From Burkholderia guangdongensis (lineage in GTDB: Bacteria > Pseudomonadota > Gammaproteobacteria > Burkholderiales > Burkholderiaceae): 64,000 nucleotides of DNA. Positions 34,499 through 42,917 of this stretch are shown here, piece after piece; positions within the stretch are counted from its first letter, which is position 1; each line of letters opens with the position of its first letter. The stretch is from the NCBI RefSeq assembly GCF_013403875.1, contig NZ_JACBNX010000023.1, forward strand, positions 124,001-188,000, read 5' to 3'. The notes beneath the pieces were generated by a model. The model made no database searches and was not told the origin of the DNA. It saw only the letters and a program-made list of their open reading frames with translations. A program made the position numbers and the translations under genes.

Positions 34499-35775
34499 GA
34501 CGGATGCCTCCAGAACACGTCGAGCGCGCCGTCCGCGGCGAACCGGTAGCGCGCGTCGTGCCAGCCAAGGCCGAACAGCGTCAGCACGCTCGTGTAGTAG
34601 CCGGGCGGCGTCTGCCGCGCGAGCGCGTCGGCGCGCGCCGCCTGTGCGTCCGCGAGCGCGCGCTGGCCGCGCGCGTCGAGAAACGGCACCGCCGCCGCCG
34701 AAAAGCCGCCGTTACCGTCGTTCGGAGCGGCCATGCCCGTCGTCGTGTCGACTTTTTCCGGCGGCGCGCCGTGCGCGGCGATGGCGTCGGCGAACGGCGC
34801 GAAGCGTGCGAGCAGCGGCGCCGCGAGCGGATCGCGCGGATCGAGCATGCCGGCCCACAGATAGACGCGGATCGCGTCGTACGCGCCTTGCGCATGCGTA
34901 TCCGGATCGGGCGCGAAACCTGTGCCCGCGCGGTACGCGGCCCAGTCCGGCGCGAAGCCCTTCGGCGCGGTGTCGAGCAGCACGCGCGCGCTGCTCGCGG
35001 CGAGCGTGCGCCAGCGCGGATCGTCGGGCACGCGCGCGCCGAGTGCGCGGATCACCTGCGGCGGCACGTAGCTCGGATTGAGCCGCCATTGGCCGGAGCC
35101 CGTCCGGAACCCCGCCGGCCCCGGCAGCAGCGTGACGCCGAGGCCCGGCAGATCCGCCGTCTCGTCGTCGAGCACGCGCTTCGCGAGCGTGATCCCGCGC
35201 GCCGTGTAGCTGCGCTCGCCCCACAGACGGCCCGCCTCGACGAGCGCGTACGCGATCCACAGATCGGCGTCCGATGCGGCATTCGCGTCGAGCACGCGCC
35301 ACGCGCCGTCCGGCGCGCGGCCCCACAGCCACGCGGGCAGATGGGAGCTCAGGTCGCCCTGCGCGAGATTGTTCTCGGTCCAGCGCAGGATCGCGTCGAA
35401 CGCCGGCCGATCGTTCGCGACCAGCGCGAAAAAGAGCCCGTACGCCTGCCCTTCCGACACCGTGCGCGAGTCGGCGGAGCCGACGTCGATCACGCGGCCG
35501 TCCGGCGACACGAAATCGCGCTTGAAGGTGTCCCAGCGCGGCCAGGCGGCCGTGCACGATGCGCCGTTCGTCGACGCGCCGTTCGTGGGCGCGCCGTTCG
35601 TGGACCCGCCGTTCGCGGACGCACTGGCGGCAGCGTTGGCGGTAGCGCTCGCAGCCGCGCCGGACGACGCCGCACCGGCCGCCTGCGCGGCCACGACCGA
35701 GAGCGCGACGAGGCCGGCGCGGAGCCCGACTTGAAGGCCGTCGCCGATGCGCCGCGATCCCGTATCCGCCGCCAT
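34483..35775 (-). CDS. bcsZ: BcsZ periplasmic endoglucanase (GH8)
   Basis: A 430-residue glycoside hydrolase family 8 enzyme. Signal peptide up to about residue 35, then a low-complexity linker with repeated NG(A/G)(S/P)T units. The catalytic core starts at WDTFKRDFVSPDGRVIDVGSAD. The general acid is the glutamate in SEGQAYGLFFAL, and the base region is QGAYDAIRVYLWAGM. It trims misfolded cellulose during secretion and is needed for full output in other bacteria. Stop of bcsB is 3 bases upstream. Confidence 0.93.
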   Translation of the reverse strand: MAADTGSRRIGDGLQVGLRAGLVALSVVAAQAAGAASSGAAASATANAAASASANGGSTNGAPTNGASTNGASCTAAWPRWDTFKRDFVSPDGRVIDVGSADSRTVSEGQAYGLFFALVANDRPAFDAILRWTENNLAQGDLSSHLPAWLWGRAPDGAWRVLDANAASDADLWIAYALVEAGRLWGERSYTARGITLAKRVLDDETADLPGLGVTLLPGPAGFRTGSGQWRLNPSYVPPQVIRALGARVPDDPRWRTLAASSARVLLDTAPKGFAPDWAAYRAGTGFAPDPDTHAQGAYDAIRVYLWAGMLDPRDPLAAPLLARFAPFADAIAAHGAPPEKVDTTTGMAAPNDGNGGFSAAAVPFLDARGQRALADAQAARADALARQTPPGYYTSVLTLFGLGWHDARYRFAADGALDVFWRHPSCAAR

Positions 35776-35778
35776 CCG

Positions 35779-38094
35779 TCAGATCCCCCGGCGGCGCGCG
35801 GCGATCCGCTGCAGCACGCTGAACACGCCGAGCGCGAGCAGCAGGCCGGCCGCGACGCCGATCACGCCGAGCGCGACCGGATGCCGCGCCGCATGCGTCC
35901 ACAACCGCGCATACCACGGCACGAAGCCGACGACGTACGGTTCCGCGACGCGTGCACTGTCGATCTCGTCACCGTGCACCAGCGCGACGTCGCCCTGGAA
36001 TTTCGCGATGAGGCCCGGCTTCTGGAACGCGTCGAGCAATTCGCCGAGATGCGCGCGATCGGTCGCCGTCAGCGCGACGACGCTGCGCCCGCGGCTGCCC
36101 GGTAGCTCGAAGCCGAGCAGCGCCGCGAGCGCGCCGTTCTGCTCGAGCCGCGCGCCGCCATCCGGCATGCCCGCGCCGTTGCGCCAGCGCTCGTTGATCG
36201 AGAACGCGACGCGCGTGCCACCCACGCCCGCCCGCTCGCCGATCACGAGCGGCAGCGACGCGCGCCAGCGCTCGAGCAGCGGGAACGACGCGGTGCCGTC
36301 GATCACGAGCAGATCCTTCTTCACGATCGCGGCTGCGTCGCCGGGCCGCACGACCTGCACGCGCAGCGCCGGAAAACCGGTCCATTCGCCCATGTGGCCG
36401 AGCATCGTCAGATACGCTTCGAGCTCCTGCGGCGACGGCTTGTCGCCGAGCACGACCGCGGTCTCCGACAGGTCCGCATAGCGCGTGAACGGGAAGCCGC
36501 TGTTCGCGAAATACGCGAGGTTCGGCAATTGCGCGTAGTGAACGAAGTGCGAGAAGTCGATCGTCGAATCGGGATCGACGGCCGCCTGCTGCGGCTCGAC
36601 CGCCCCCGCCGAGCACAGCCCGGTGCGCTGCGAGTCGAGCGTGAAGCGAAGCTGCAGCTGGTTGCCGCTGCCGACGCGGAACGCCGGGATGTCGACGTCG
36701 CTCGTCACGCGCCCGTCCGGCACCGACAGCAGCGGCAGTTGCAGGCGGCCGCGCGCGTCCTCCGCGCGCGCCGGCGCGAGCCGGTACGACTTCACGAGCT
36801 GCTCGTTGATCTCGACCGCGAGCGTCGAGTCGTCCTGCGCGACGGGCGCCGTGTAGCGGTAGCGCAGCGCGATCGGCACGCCGGAGCCGTTCCACGAATG
36901 CAGGTCGGCCGGCACGCGCAGATTCAGCCGGATCGGCTCCGGCGACGTGCCGCGCACCTCGAGGTCGTGCGGATCCGACACCAGTTCGCGGAACGTCACC
37001 GGGCGATCGGTCGGCAGCCAGCGCGGCGCGTCGTATGGCTTGCGCGGCGCACCGAGATCGACGTGCGCGACCGTCGCGGACGGCCCCGACAGCGCCGCGC
37101 GGCCGAGCACGAGCGTGTCGACCGCGTCGTCGACCTCGGCCGCCGTGCGGCCGGTCACGAGCAGCAGCTTGCGGCCGGGCGCGGCCGGGTTGTCGGCGAT
37201 CGCGAGCGTCGGGCCGTTGATGGCCGGCAGCGACAGTCCGGCCGGCAGCGTCGACGCGGTGCCGATCACGACCGCCTGATCGTCGGCCGGCAACGTCGCC
37301 GACACCGGGAAGCGCGCGTGCCGGTAGTCGGCGAGCGCGCCGAACCACGACGCGAGCACGCCCGCGCTGCGCAGCGTCGCGGTATCCGGCGACGCGGGCA
37401 GCACGAACGGCACGCGCACGAGCCCGTTGTCGCGGCGATCGAAGAACGGCGCGGGCAGCAGCGCGAGATCGTTCGGCAGCTTGACTTCGGATTCGTCGAG
37501 AATCAGCGCGCTCGTCGGGCTCACGTCGGCCCACAGCGACGAATTCGACGGATCCTCGCAGTGATCGAGCGTGTAATGCGCGATCAGCCTCAGCCCGATC
37601 TGGTTGAAGTCGGAGAAGAAGCGCGGGTCGATCGGAATGTCCTGCGTGACCGGGCGGCCCGCGTGCGCGGCGTCGAACGGCACCGTCGCGACCACCTCGC
37701 CGTTGATCGACACTTTCAGGTGCGACATCGGGAACACGAGCGACGGCGAATACGCGTAGGTCAGCCGCAGCCGCGCGGCGGTGACGACGCGGTCGAGCCG
37801 CACGCCGACGTTGACGGTACGCGCGTCGTCGGCGCCGCGCAGCCGCAGCGGCTCGAACGCGCCGAGCGTCGCGAACGGCAATTGCGCGGTGACGGCCGGC
37901 CCCGCGGGTATGGCGGATGCGGGCGGCGCGGCGCCGAGCGCGCTCGGTGCGGCGGCGATGGCGGACGCCGGTGCCGTGGCGGCGATGGCGGGTGCTGGCG
38001 CAGTGGCACCGGTGGCGGCCGACAGGCAGGCGGCATAGCCCGCGACAACAACGGCAACGGCGGATACGGCAAACGATACGACCGGCTTTTTCAT
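35779..38094 (-). CDS. bcsB: BcsB, periplasmic cellulose synthase subunit
   Basis: A 771-residue periplasmic protein anchored by a C-terminal helix (VALGVIGVAAGLLLALGVFSVL). An N-terminal signal is followed by an Ala/Pro-rich segment (about residues 27-70). Alternating carbohydrate-binding and flavodoxin-like domains follow; DARTVNVGVRLDRVVTAARLRLTYAYSPSL opens the first jellyroll. BcsB guides the glucan through the periplasm and activates BcsA. It is first in the operon, so its upstream region (38.1-38.5 kb) should carry the bcs promoter. Confidence 0.93.
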   Translation of the reverse strand: MKKPVVSFAVSAVAVVVAGYAACLSAATGATAPAPAIAATAPASAIAAAPSALGAAPPASAIPAGPAVTAQLPFATLGAFEPLRLRGADDARTVNVGVRLDRVVTAARLRLTYAYSPSLVFPMSHLKVSINGEVVATVPFDAAHAGRPVTQDIPIDPRFFSDFNQIGLRLIAHYTLDHCEDPSNSSLWADVSPTSALILDESEVKLPNDLALLPAPFFDRRDNGLVRVPFVLPASPDTATLRSAGVLASWFGALADYRHARFPVSATLPADDQAVVIGTASTLPAGLSLPAINGPTLAIADNPAAPGRKLLLVTGRTAAEVDDAVDTLVLGRAALSGPSATVAHVDLGAPRKPYDAPRWLPTDRPVTFRELVSDPHDLEVRGTSPEPIRLNLRVPADLHSWNGSGVPIALRYRYTAPVAQDDSTLAVEINEQLVKSYRLAPARAEDARGRLQLPLLSVPDGRVTSDVDIPAFRVGSGNQLQLRFTLDSQRTGLCSAGAVEPQQAAVDPDSTIDFSHFVHYAQLPNLAYFANSGFPFTRYADLSETAVVLGDKPSPQELEAYLTMLGHMGEWTGFPALRVQVVRPGDAAAIVKKDLLVIDGTASFPLLERWRASLPLVIGERAGVGGTRVAFSINERWRNGAGMPDGGARLEQNGALAALLGFELPGSRGRSVVALTATDRAHLGELLDAFQKPGLIAKFQGDVALVHGDEIDSARVAEPYVVGFVPWYARLWTHAARHPVALGVIGVAAGLLLALGVFSVLQRIAARRRGI

Positions 38095-38469
38095 GGGCGG
38101 CTCCGTTTCACTATTCCGGTGACAACGTCACGCAACGCGAATACGAAAGCGCTAAATCCGCGGATAAAACTCCAATCGCTCCCCCTCGATATCCTGGCTC
38201 GTATTGGTCGGGCGCCGACGCCACCCGCCGCCGCGAGCGCCCGGCACTGGGCGCTGGCAGACCTGTGCGCGCCGATCGCGGCGCGCGATATGTCGCATTA
38301 AATCCGGAAATCACCCTAATTGGCAAATGCTGGCTCGTTACGACCTGCTTCGTGAAACTCTATTTGAGCGCATCCGTCGACATCGCCACCCCGCCGCCCA
38401 GGACTTTCGCATGAAGGCTCCTGCTGGCCAAAGCGGCTTGACGATAGCCGGCGGTTGTAAGCAAAACAA
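38095..38469. other. Upstream region of the bcs operon
   Basis: 375 bases without a convincing gene. Twenty-five bases before the bcsB start lies a perfect dyad GTGAC-AAC-GTCAC (38119-38131), a possible operator. The segment 38150-38180 and 38295-38345 is AT-richer than its surroundings and may hold the promoter. I could not choose a -35/-10 pair with confidence. Confidence 0.45.
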
Positions 38470-39030
38470 GCGCGGCGGTCGGTGGCCCGGGCGCGGAGGC
38501 TAAACCGTCGGGCGCGGCCGTCGGAGGTCGAAGCGCGGAGGTTAAACCGTCGGGCGCGGCCGTCGGAGGTCGACGCGTGGAGGTAAAACCGCCGGGCGCG
38601 ACCGTCGGAGGTCGACGCGCGGAGGCTAAACCGTCAGGCGCGACCGTCGGAGGTCGACGCGCGGAGGTAAAACCGCCGGGCGCGACCGTCGGAGATCGAC
38701 GCGCGGAGGTAAAACCGTCGAGCGCGGCCGTCGGAGGTCGAAGCGCGGAGGTAAAACCGTCGGACGCGGCCGTCGGAGGTCGGGGGGCGCGGCCGTCGGA
38801 GCTCGACGCGCGGCGGTTAATCCGTCGAGCTCGGCCGTTGGAGGTCGACGCGCGGAGGTTAAACCGCCGGGCGCGGCCGTCAGAGCTCGGGGGCGCGGAG
38901 GTAAAACCGTCGGGCGCGGCCTTCAGAGGTCGAAGCACGGAGGTAAAACCGTCGTGCGCGGCCTTCAATGGTCGAAGCGCGAAGATAAAACCGTCGGGCG
39001 CGGCTGTCGTAGGTCCGCGCGCCGGCCGCG
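38470..39030. repeat. 42-bp minisatellite, about 12 units
   Basis: A 42-base unit (core: GTCGGAGGTCGACGCGCGGA, then GGTAAAACCGTCGGGCGCG) recurs about 12 times. The first seven copies are in exact 42-base register, the last five are more diverged and differ in length. The period equals 14 codons, so long open frames exist on both strands, but they have no plausible start signal, and the encoded peptides are pure repeats. It separates the bcs operon from the MFS gene. Confidence 0.9.
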
Positions 39031-39066
39031 CCGATCGATATGTTTTTCATATGAATGCGGTATCGA

Positions 39067-39087
39067 TTCGATATTTCACATATCGAA
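39067..39087. promoter_or_regulatory. Dyad site upstream of the MFS gene, shared with the LysR locus
   Basis: A perfect inverted repeat TTCGATA-N7-TATCGAA, about 60 bases upstream of the MFS start. The 16 bases from 39072 (TATTTCACATATCGAA) are identical to 47625-47640 next to the LysR gene. Size and layout fit a LysR-type binding site. Confidence 0.6.
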
Positions 39088-39145
39088 CGGGATTTCCTAC
39101 CATCCGACCGAGCCGATTCGAACCGAACTGAACCGAATTGAACCA

Positions 39146-40369
39146 ATGACGCCGTCGGAGACGTCGATGCAGGAAAACACCCGCCTCACGCGTGGGATGG
39201 CCGCGCTGTTCGCGCTCGCGTGCGGCGTGATCGTCGCGAACGTGTATTACGCGCAGCCGCTGCTCGCGACGATCGCGGCCGCGTTCGGCCGCCCGGTGGC
39301 CGACCTCGGCTATCTCGTCACGCTTACGCAGCTCGGCTACGCGGGCGGGTTCGTGCTGATCGTGCCGCTCGGCGACGTCGTCGACCGCCGCGCGCTCGTG
39401 CTGCGCCTCGTCGCCGCGAACGTCGTCGCGCTGCTGACGATCGTGTTCAGCCCGAACTACGCGACGTTCGCCGCCGGCTGCATCCTGCTCGGCGTCACGT
39501 CGTGCTCGACGCAGATCCTGATCCCGATGGCCGCGTCGCTCGCCGAGCCGGCATCGCGCGGCCGCGCGGTCGGCATCGTGATGAGCGGGCTGCTGCTCGG
39601 CGTGCTGCTCGCGCGGATCGTCGCCGGCTACGTCGCCTACTGGTCGAGCTGGCGCACGATCTACGCGCTCGCGGCCGTGGCCGGCATCGCGCTCGCCGCG
39701 GTGCTCGCGGCCGTGCTGCCGACGCAGGCGCGGCAGGCGCAGCCGGCCGCGCGCTTTCGCTACGTCGAGCTGATCGCGTCGCTCGCGCGGCTGATGCGGC
39801 GCGAGCCGCTGCTCGCGCTGCGCTCCGTGTATGGCGCGCTCGCGTTCGCGTGTTTCAGCGTCGTGTGGACCGGGCTCACGTTCGTGCTGAGCCGCCCGCC
39901 GTACGCGTACGACGACGCAAAGATCGGCCTGTTCGGAATCGTCGGCGTGCTCGGCGCGCTCGCCGCGCAGTCGGCTGGCCGGCTCGTCGATCGCGGGCAC
40001 GAGAACCGGGCGACCGGCGCGTTCGCGGCCGCGATCCTGCTGTCGTTCGCGCTGCTCGCGGGCGGCGCCGCGTCGCTGCCGCTGCTCGTCGCGGGCGTGC
40101 TGCTGCTCGACGTCGGCGTGCAGGGGCTGCACATCTCGAACCAGAGCGTGATCTATGCACTCGACGCGAACGCGCGCAGCCGGATCACGACCACGTATCT
40201 CGCGAGCTACTTCGTCGGCGGCGCGATCGGGTCGAGCGCAGCCGGCGCCGCGTATGCGGCCGACGGGTGGCCCGGCGTCTGCGCGGCGGGCGGCGCGCTG
40301 GCCGGCGCCGCCGTGCTCGTCTGGCTCGGCACGCAGCAAGCGCTGCGCTCACGGATGTTCGAGCGCTGA
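39146..40369 (+). CDS. MFS transporter (DHA1-like)
   Basis: A 407-residue major facilitator with 12 helices. TQLGYAGGFVLIVPLGDVVDRRALVLR is the loop 2-3 signature, and ANVYYAQPLLATIAAAFG is typical of the YnfM/aromatic-acid-like DHA1 branch. It may export or import a small organic molecule; the operator shared with the LysR locus ties it to the adjacent catabolic genes. The ATG at 39146 is preferred, but a second Met eight codons later (MQENTRLTRGMAAL) is possible. It converges with the arylmalonate-decarboxylase-like gene 41 bases away. Confidence 0.82.
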   Translation: MTPSETSMQENTRLTRGMAALFALACGVIVANVYYAQPLLATIAAAFGRPVADLGYLVTLTQLGYAGGFVLIVPLGDVVDRRALVLRLVAANVVALLTIVFSPNYATFAAGCILLGVTSCSTQILIPMAASLAEPASRGRAVGIVMSGLLLGVLLARIVAGYVAYWSSWRTIYALAAVAGIALAAVLAAVLPTQARQAQPAARFRYVELIASLARLMRREPLLALRSVYGALAFACFSVVWTGLTFVLSRPPYAYDDAKIGLFGIVGVLGALAAQSAGRLVDRGHENRATGAFAAAILLSFALLAGGAASLPLLVAGVLLLDVGVQGLHISNQSVIYALDANARSRITTTYLASYFVGGAIGSSAAGAAYAADGWPGVCAAGGALAGAAVLVWLGTQQALRSRMFER

Positions 40370-40410
40370 CCGGGTCGAGCGGCTGTACAGCGTAGAGGCC
40401 GAAGCGACGC

Positions 40411-41139
40411 TCAATCGACGTCGCTGAATAACCGCCCCCAGCCGCGCACGCCGCGCGGGTCGACGCCCGCGATCCGCAGCGATTGCCAGACGGCGGTGGC
40501 GACCGTGTCGTAGATCGGAATACCGGTTTCGGCCTCGAGCGCGTCGACGAGATGCGCGGCGTACAGGTTCGTGCAGAACGTCGTGATCGCTTGCGGCTCG
40601 GTGGCCGCGAGCTCGCGCACCATCGCGCGGAGCTGCGCTTCGCCGACATCCGCGAAGCTGTGGTTCACGTGCAGCCCGAGATGCCGCTCGGCCGAGCAGT
40701 CGAAGCCATGCCGCGCGTAGTTCGCGACGATCCTGTGCTGCACGTCGTCGACGTACGGTGTCGCGAGGCCGAAGCGGCGCGCGCCCGTGCGTGCGAGGAT
40801 CTCGTTCAGCGCGAGCACCGACGTCGTCGCCGGGATGCCGGTCGCGTCCGTGATCTGCCGGCACAGCGCGTCGTCGCGATCGAAGCCGAGCCAGCCCGAC
40901 GACGTGCCGCTCCACGCGATCACGTCGACGCGCGCGTCCGCGAGCAGGCGCGCGGCGGCGAGAATCGGGTCGAGGTCGAACTGGCCGGTCGCCTGCGCGC
41001 TCAACGAAATCTCGGTGACCGTGAAGCGCGAGAAATGCGCGCTGACGCCGCTCAGGCCGGCGATCATCGCGCTCGTCAACGGCTCGAGCGCGGTGTTCGA
41101 CGACGGCGTCAGCATGCCGAGACGGATGCGTTTGCTCAT
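40411..41139 (-). CDS. Arylmalonate decarboxylase-like / Asp-Glu racemase superfamily enzyme
   Basis: A 242-residue cofactor-independent enzyme of the Asp/Glu racemase superfamily. Racemases and maleate isomerases use two cysteines. Here the first position reads WSGTSSGWLG, with glycine in place of cysteine, and the second cysteine is present in TTFCTNLYAA. That Gly/Cys pair, plus RFGLATPYVDDVQHRI and the end WGRLFSDVD, matches arylmalonate decarboxylase (Gly74/Cys188, LATAYIDDVNERL, YGRLFDES). It may decarboxylate a substituted malonate, or be an isomerase variant. Last gene of the minus-strand operon, 19 bases after cobW. Confidence 0.7.
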   Translation of the reverse strand: MSKRIRLGMLTPSSNTALEPLTSAMIAGLSGVSAHFSRFTVTEISLSAQATGQFDLDPILAAARLLADARVDVIAWSGTSSGWLGFDRDDALCRQITDATGIPATTSVLALNEILARTGARRFGLATPYVDDVQHRIVANYARHGFDCSAERHLGLHVNHSFADVGEAQLRAMVRELAATEPQAITTFCTNLYAAHLVDALEAETGIPIYDTVATAVWQSLRIAGVDPRGVRGWGRLFSDVD

Positions 41140-41158
41140 TGAATCGGGCTCCGAATCA

Positions 41159-42280
41159 TCACGCGGCCGCGCCGGCGAGCTCACGCGACGCGCACAGATC
41201 GAGCAGCACCTTCAGCCGCTGGCGATCGAGGTGGCGGCCGATGAACACGATCTTGCTGTCGCGCGTGTCGTCCGCCCACGACTCGGCCGGATGCAGGTCG
41301 AGCTGCCGGTGCACCGCCTGCACGACGTGGCGCCGGTCGTCGCCCGCGATGTCGAAGATCCCCTTCATCCGGAACACGTCGTCGCCCTGCGCGGCGAGCA
41401 ACGCGCGCAGGCCCGCTTCGAGGCGCGCGCGGTCGAACGGCCGGTCGAACACGAGCGACACCGAGCTCACCGACGGATCGTGGCGGTGCGCGTGATCGTG
41501 GCCGTCATGATCGCCGTCGTGGTCGTGATCACAGCTGGCGTCGCACACGTGGTCGTGATCATGGTGGCCGTGCGCGTGGCCGTGATCGTGTTCGTCATGC
41601 GAATGCGCATGCGCGTCGAGCGCGCCGACCGACGGCGTGAAGCCGCCGATCCCGAGGATCTTCGTCAGATCGACCTGCGCGTAATTCGAGCGCAGGATCT
41701 GCGCGCCCTCGTTCAGCTTGTGCAGCCGCGCTTCGAGCGCGCCGATCGCCGCGTCCGCCACGAGGTCGGTCTTGTTCACGATGATCCGGTCGGCCGCGAC
41801 GATCTGGTCGACCGCCTGGTTGTCGAACCCGCGCAGCTGCGGATCGTCGAGATGGCTTTCGATGTGCAGCGCGTCGACGAGCGTCACGACGCCGTCAAGC
41901 ACGACCTGCCGCGCGACGTCGTGATCCATGAAGAACGTCGCGGCCACCGGCGTCGGATCGGCGAGGCCGCTCGTCTCGACGAGGATGTGATCGAACTTCT
42001 CCGGCCGTTCGAGCAGCTTCTGCAGGATCTTCACGAGATCGGTGCGCACGTCGACCGTGCAGCAGATGCAGCCGTTCGTCATCTGGAAGATTTCCTCGTC
42101 GGACGTCATCACGAGATCCGAATCGACGTCGACTTCGCCGAACTCGTTCTCGATCACCGCGATCCGGTAGCCGTGCCGCTCGGTCAGGATGTGATTCAGG
42201 AGCGTCGTCTTGCCCGAGCCGAGAAAACCGGTCAGGATCGTGACCGGCACCGGCGGCGCTTGCGTGTTGAACTGGCTCAT
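41159..42280 (-). CDS. CobW/COG0523 GTP-dependent metallochaperone
   Basis: A 373-residue G3E GTPase. Walker A GFLGSGKTT, the metal motif GCICC (CxCC), NKTD for guanine, and a long histidine/aspartate-rich stretch (about residues 215-265, many HDH pairs) before the C-terminal CobW domain. These proteins bind zinc or other metals and hand them to client enzymes. Placed between ubiX and the AMDase-like gene in an operon with metal-dependent amidohydrolases, it could load them; this is inference. The start MSQFNTQAPPVPVTILTG is preferred; no family similarity lies upstream. Confidence 0.85.
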   Translation of the reverse strand: MSQFNTQAPPVPVTILTGFLGSGKTTLLNHILTERHGYRIAVIENEFGEVDVDSDLVMTSDEEIFQMTNGCICCTVDVRTDLVKILQKLLERPEKFDHILVETSGLADPTPVAATFFMDHDVARQVVLDGVVTLVDALHIESHLDDPQLRGFDNQAVDQIVAADRIIVNKTDLVADAAIGALEARLHKLNEGAQILRSNYAQVDLTKILGIGGFTPSVGALDAHAHSHDEHDHGHAHGHHDHDHVCDASCDHDHDGDHDGHDHAHRHDPSVSSVSLVFDRPFDRARLEAGLRALLAAQGDDVFRMKGIFDIAGDDRRHVVQAVHRQLDLHPAESWADDTRDSKIVFIGRHLDRQRLKVLLDLCASRELAGAAA

Positions 42281-42314
42281 CGTGTGTGCTCCTTCAGCAG
42301 ATTCGGGAAATGGC

Positions 42315-42917
42315 TCATGCAGCATCGGCATCGGCGCGCAGCCCCTGCCAGCGGCCGACGAGCCCTTCGTGGTCGATATCGAACAGGTCGAGCACGCGCC
42401 CGACCGTGTGGTCGACGATGTCGTCGACCGTTTTCGGATGGTTGTAGAACGCGGGCACCGGCGGCAGCACGATCGCGCCCGCCTCGGTCACGGTCGTCAT
42501 GTTGCGCAGATGCACGAGATTGAGCGGCGTCTCGCGCGCGAGCAGCACGAGCTTGCGGCGCTCCTTCAGCATCACGTCGGCCGCGCGCGTGATCAGGTTG
42601 TCCGCGAGGCCGGTCGCGATCGCCGCGAGCGTGCGCATCGAGCACGGCGCGATCGCCATCCCGTCGCAGCGGAACGATCCGCTCGCGAGCGACGCGCCGA
42701 TGTCGCGCACGTTGTGCACGACGTGCGCGAGCGCCTCGATGTCGCGCCGCCCCATCCCGAGCTCGTGGCCGGCGGTCAGCAGGCCCGACGGCGACATCAC
42801 GAGATGCGTTTCGACGGGCGCCACGCAGCCGTCGGCTCGTGCGAGCTGCTGCAGCAGCCGCACGCCGTACACCGCGCCGCTCGCGCCGGTGATCGCGACG
42901 ATCAGGCGCTTCTTCAT
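42315..42917 (-). CDS. ubiX: UbiX-like flavin prenyltransferase
   Basis: A 200-residue flavoprotein. MKKRLIVAITGASGAVYGVRLLQ, MSPSGLLT, APCSMRTLAAIATGLADNLITRAADVMLKERRKLVLLARETPLN are hallmark UbiX/Pad1 motifs. It attaches a dimethylallyl group to FMN to make prenyl-FMN, the cofactor of UbiD enzymes. Its start overlaps the ubiD-like stop by 4 bases, so it is the dedicated partner of that decarboxylase. Housekeeping ubiX is likely elsewhere. Confidence 0.93.
   Translation of the reverse strand: MKKRLIVAITGASGAVYGVRLLQQLARADGCVAPVETHLVMSPSGLLTAGHELGMGRRDIEALAHVVHNVRDIGASLASGSFRCDGMAIAPCSMRTLAAIATGLADNLITRAADVMLKERRKLVLLARETPLNLVHLRNMTTVTEAGAIVLPPVPAFYNHPKTVDDIVDHTVGRVLDLFDIDHEGLVGRWQGLRADADAA

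Noticed and set aside
30572..34549. Large plus-strand open frames opposite bcsC
   Set aside because: Arg/Ala-rich shadows of the TPR coding region, without start signals.
38470..39030. CRISPR array
   Set aside because: The repeats are head-to-tail without unique spacers and the whole unit is similar; there are no cas genes.
38360..39131. Two open frames (184 and 202 codons, one per strand) over the minisatellite
   Set aside because: Both encode only 14-residue repeats, exist because the period is a multiple of three, and lack a convincing ribosome binding site. They are listed as a repeat, not as genes.
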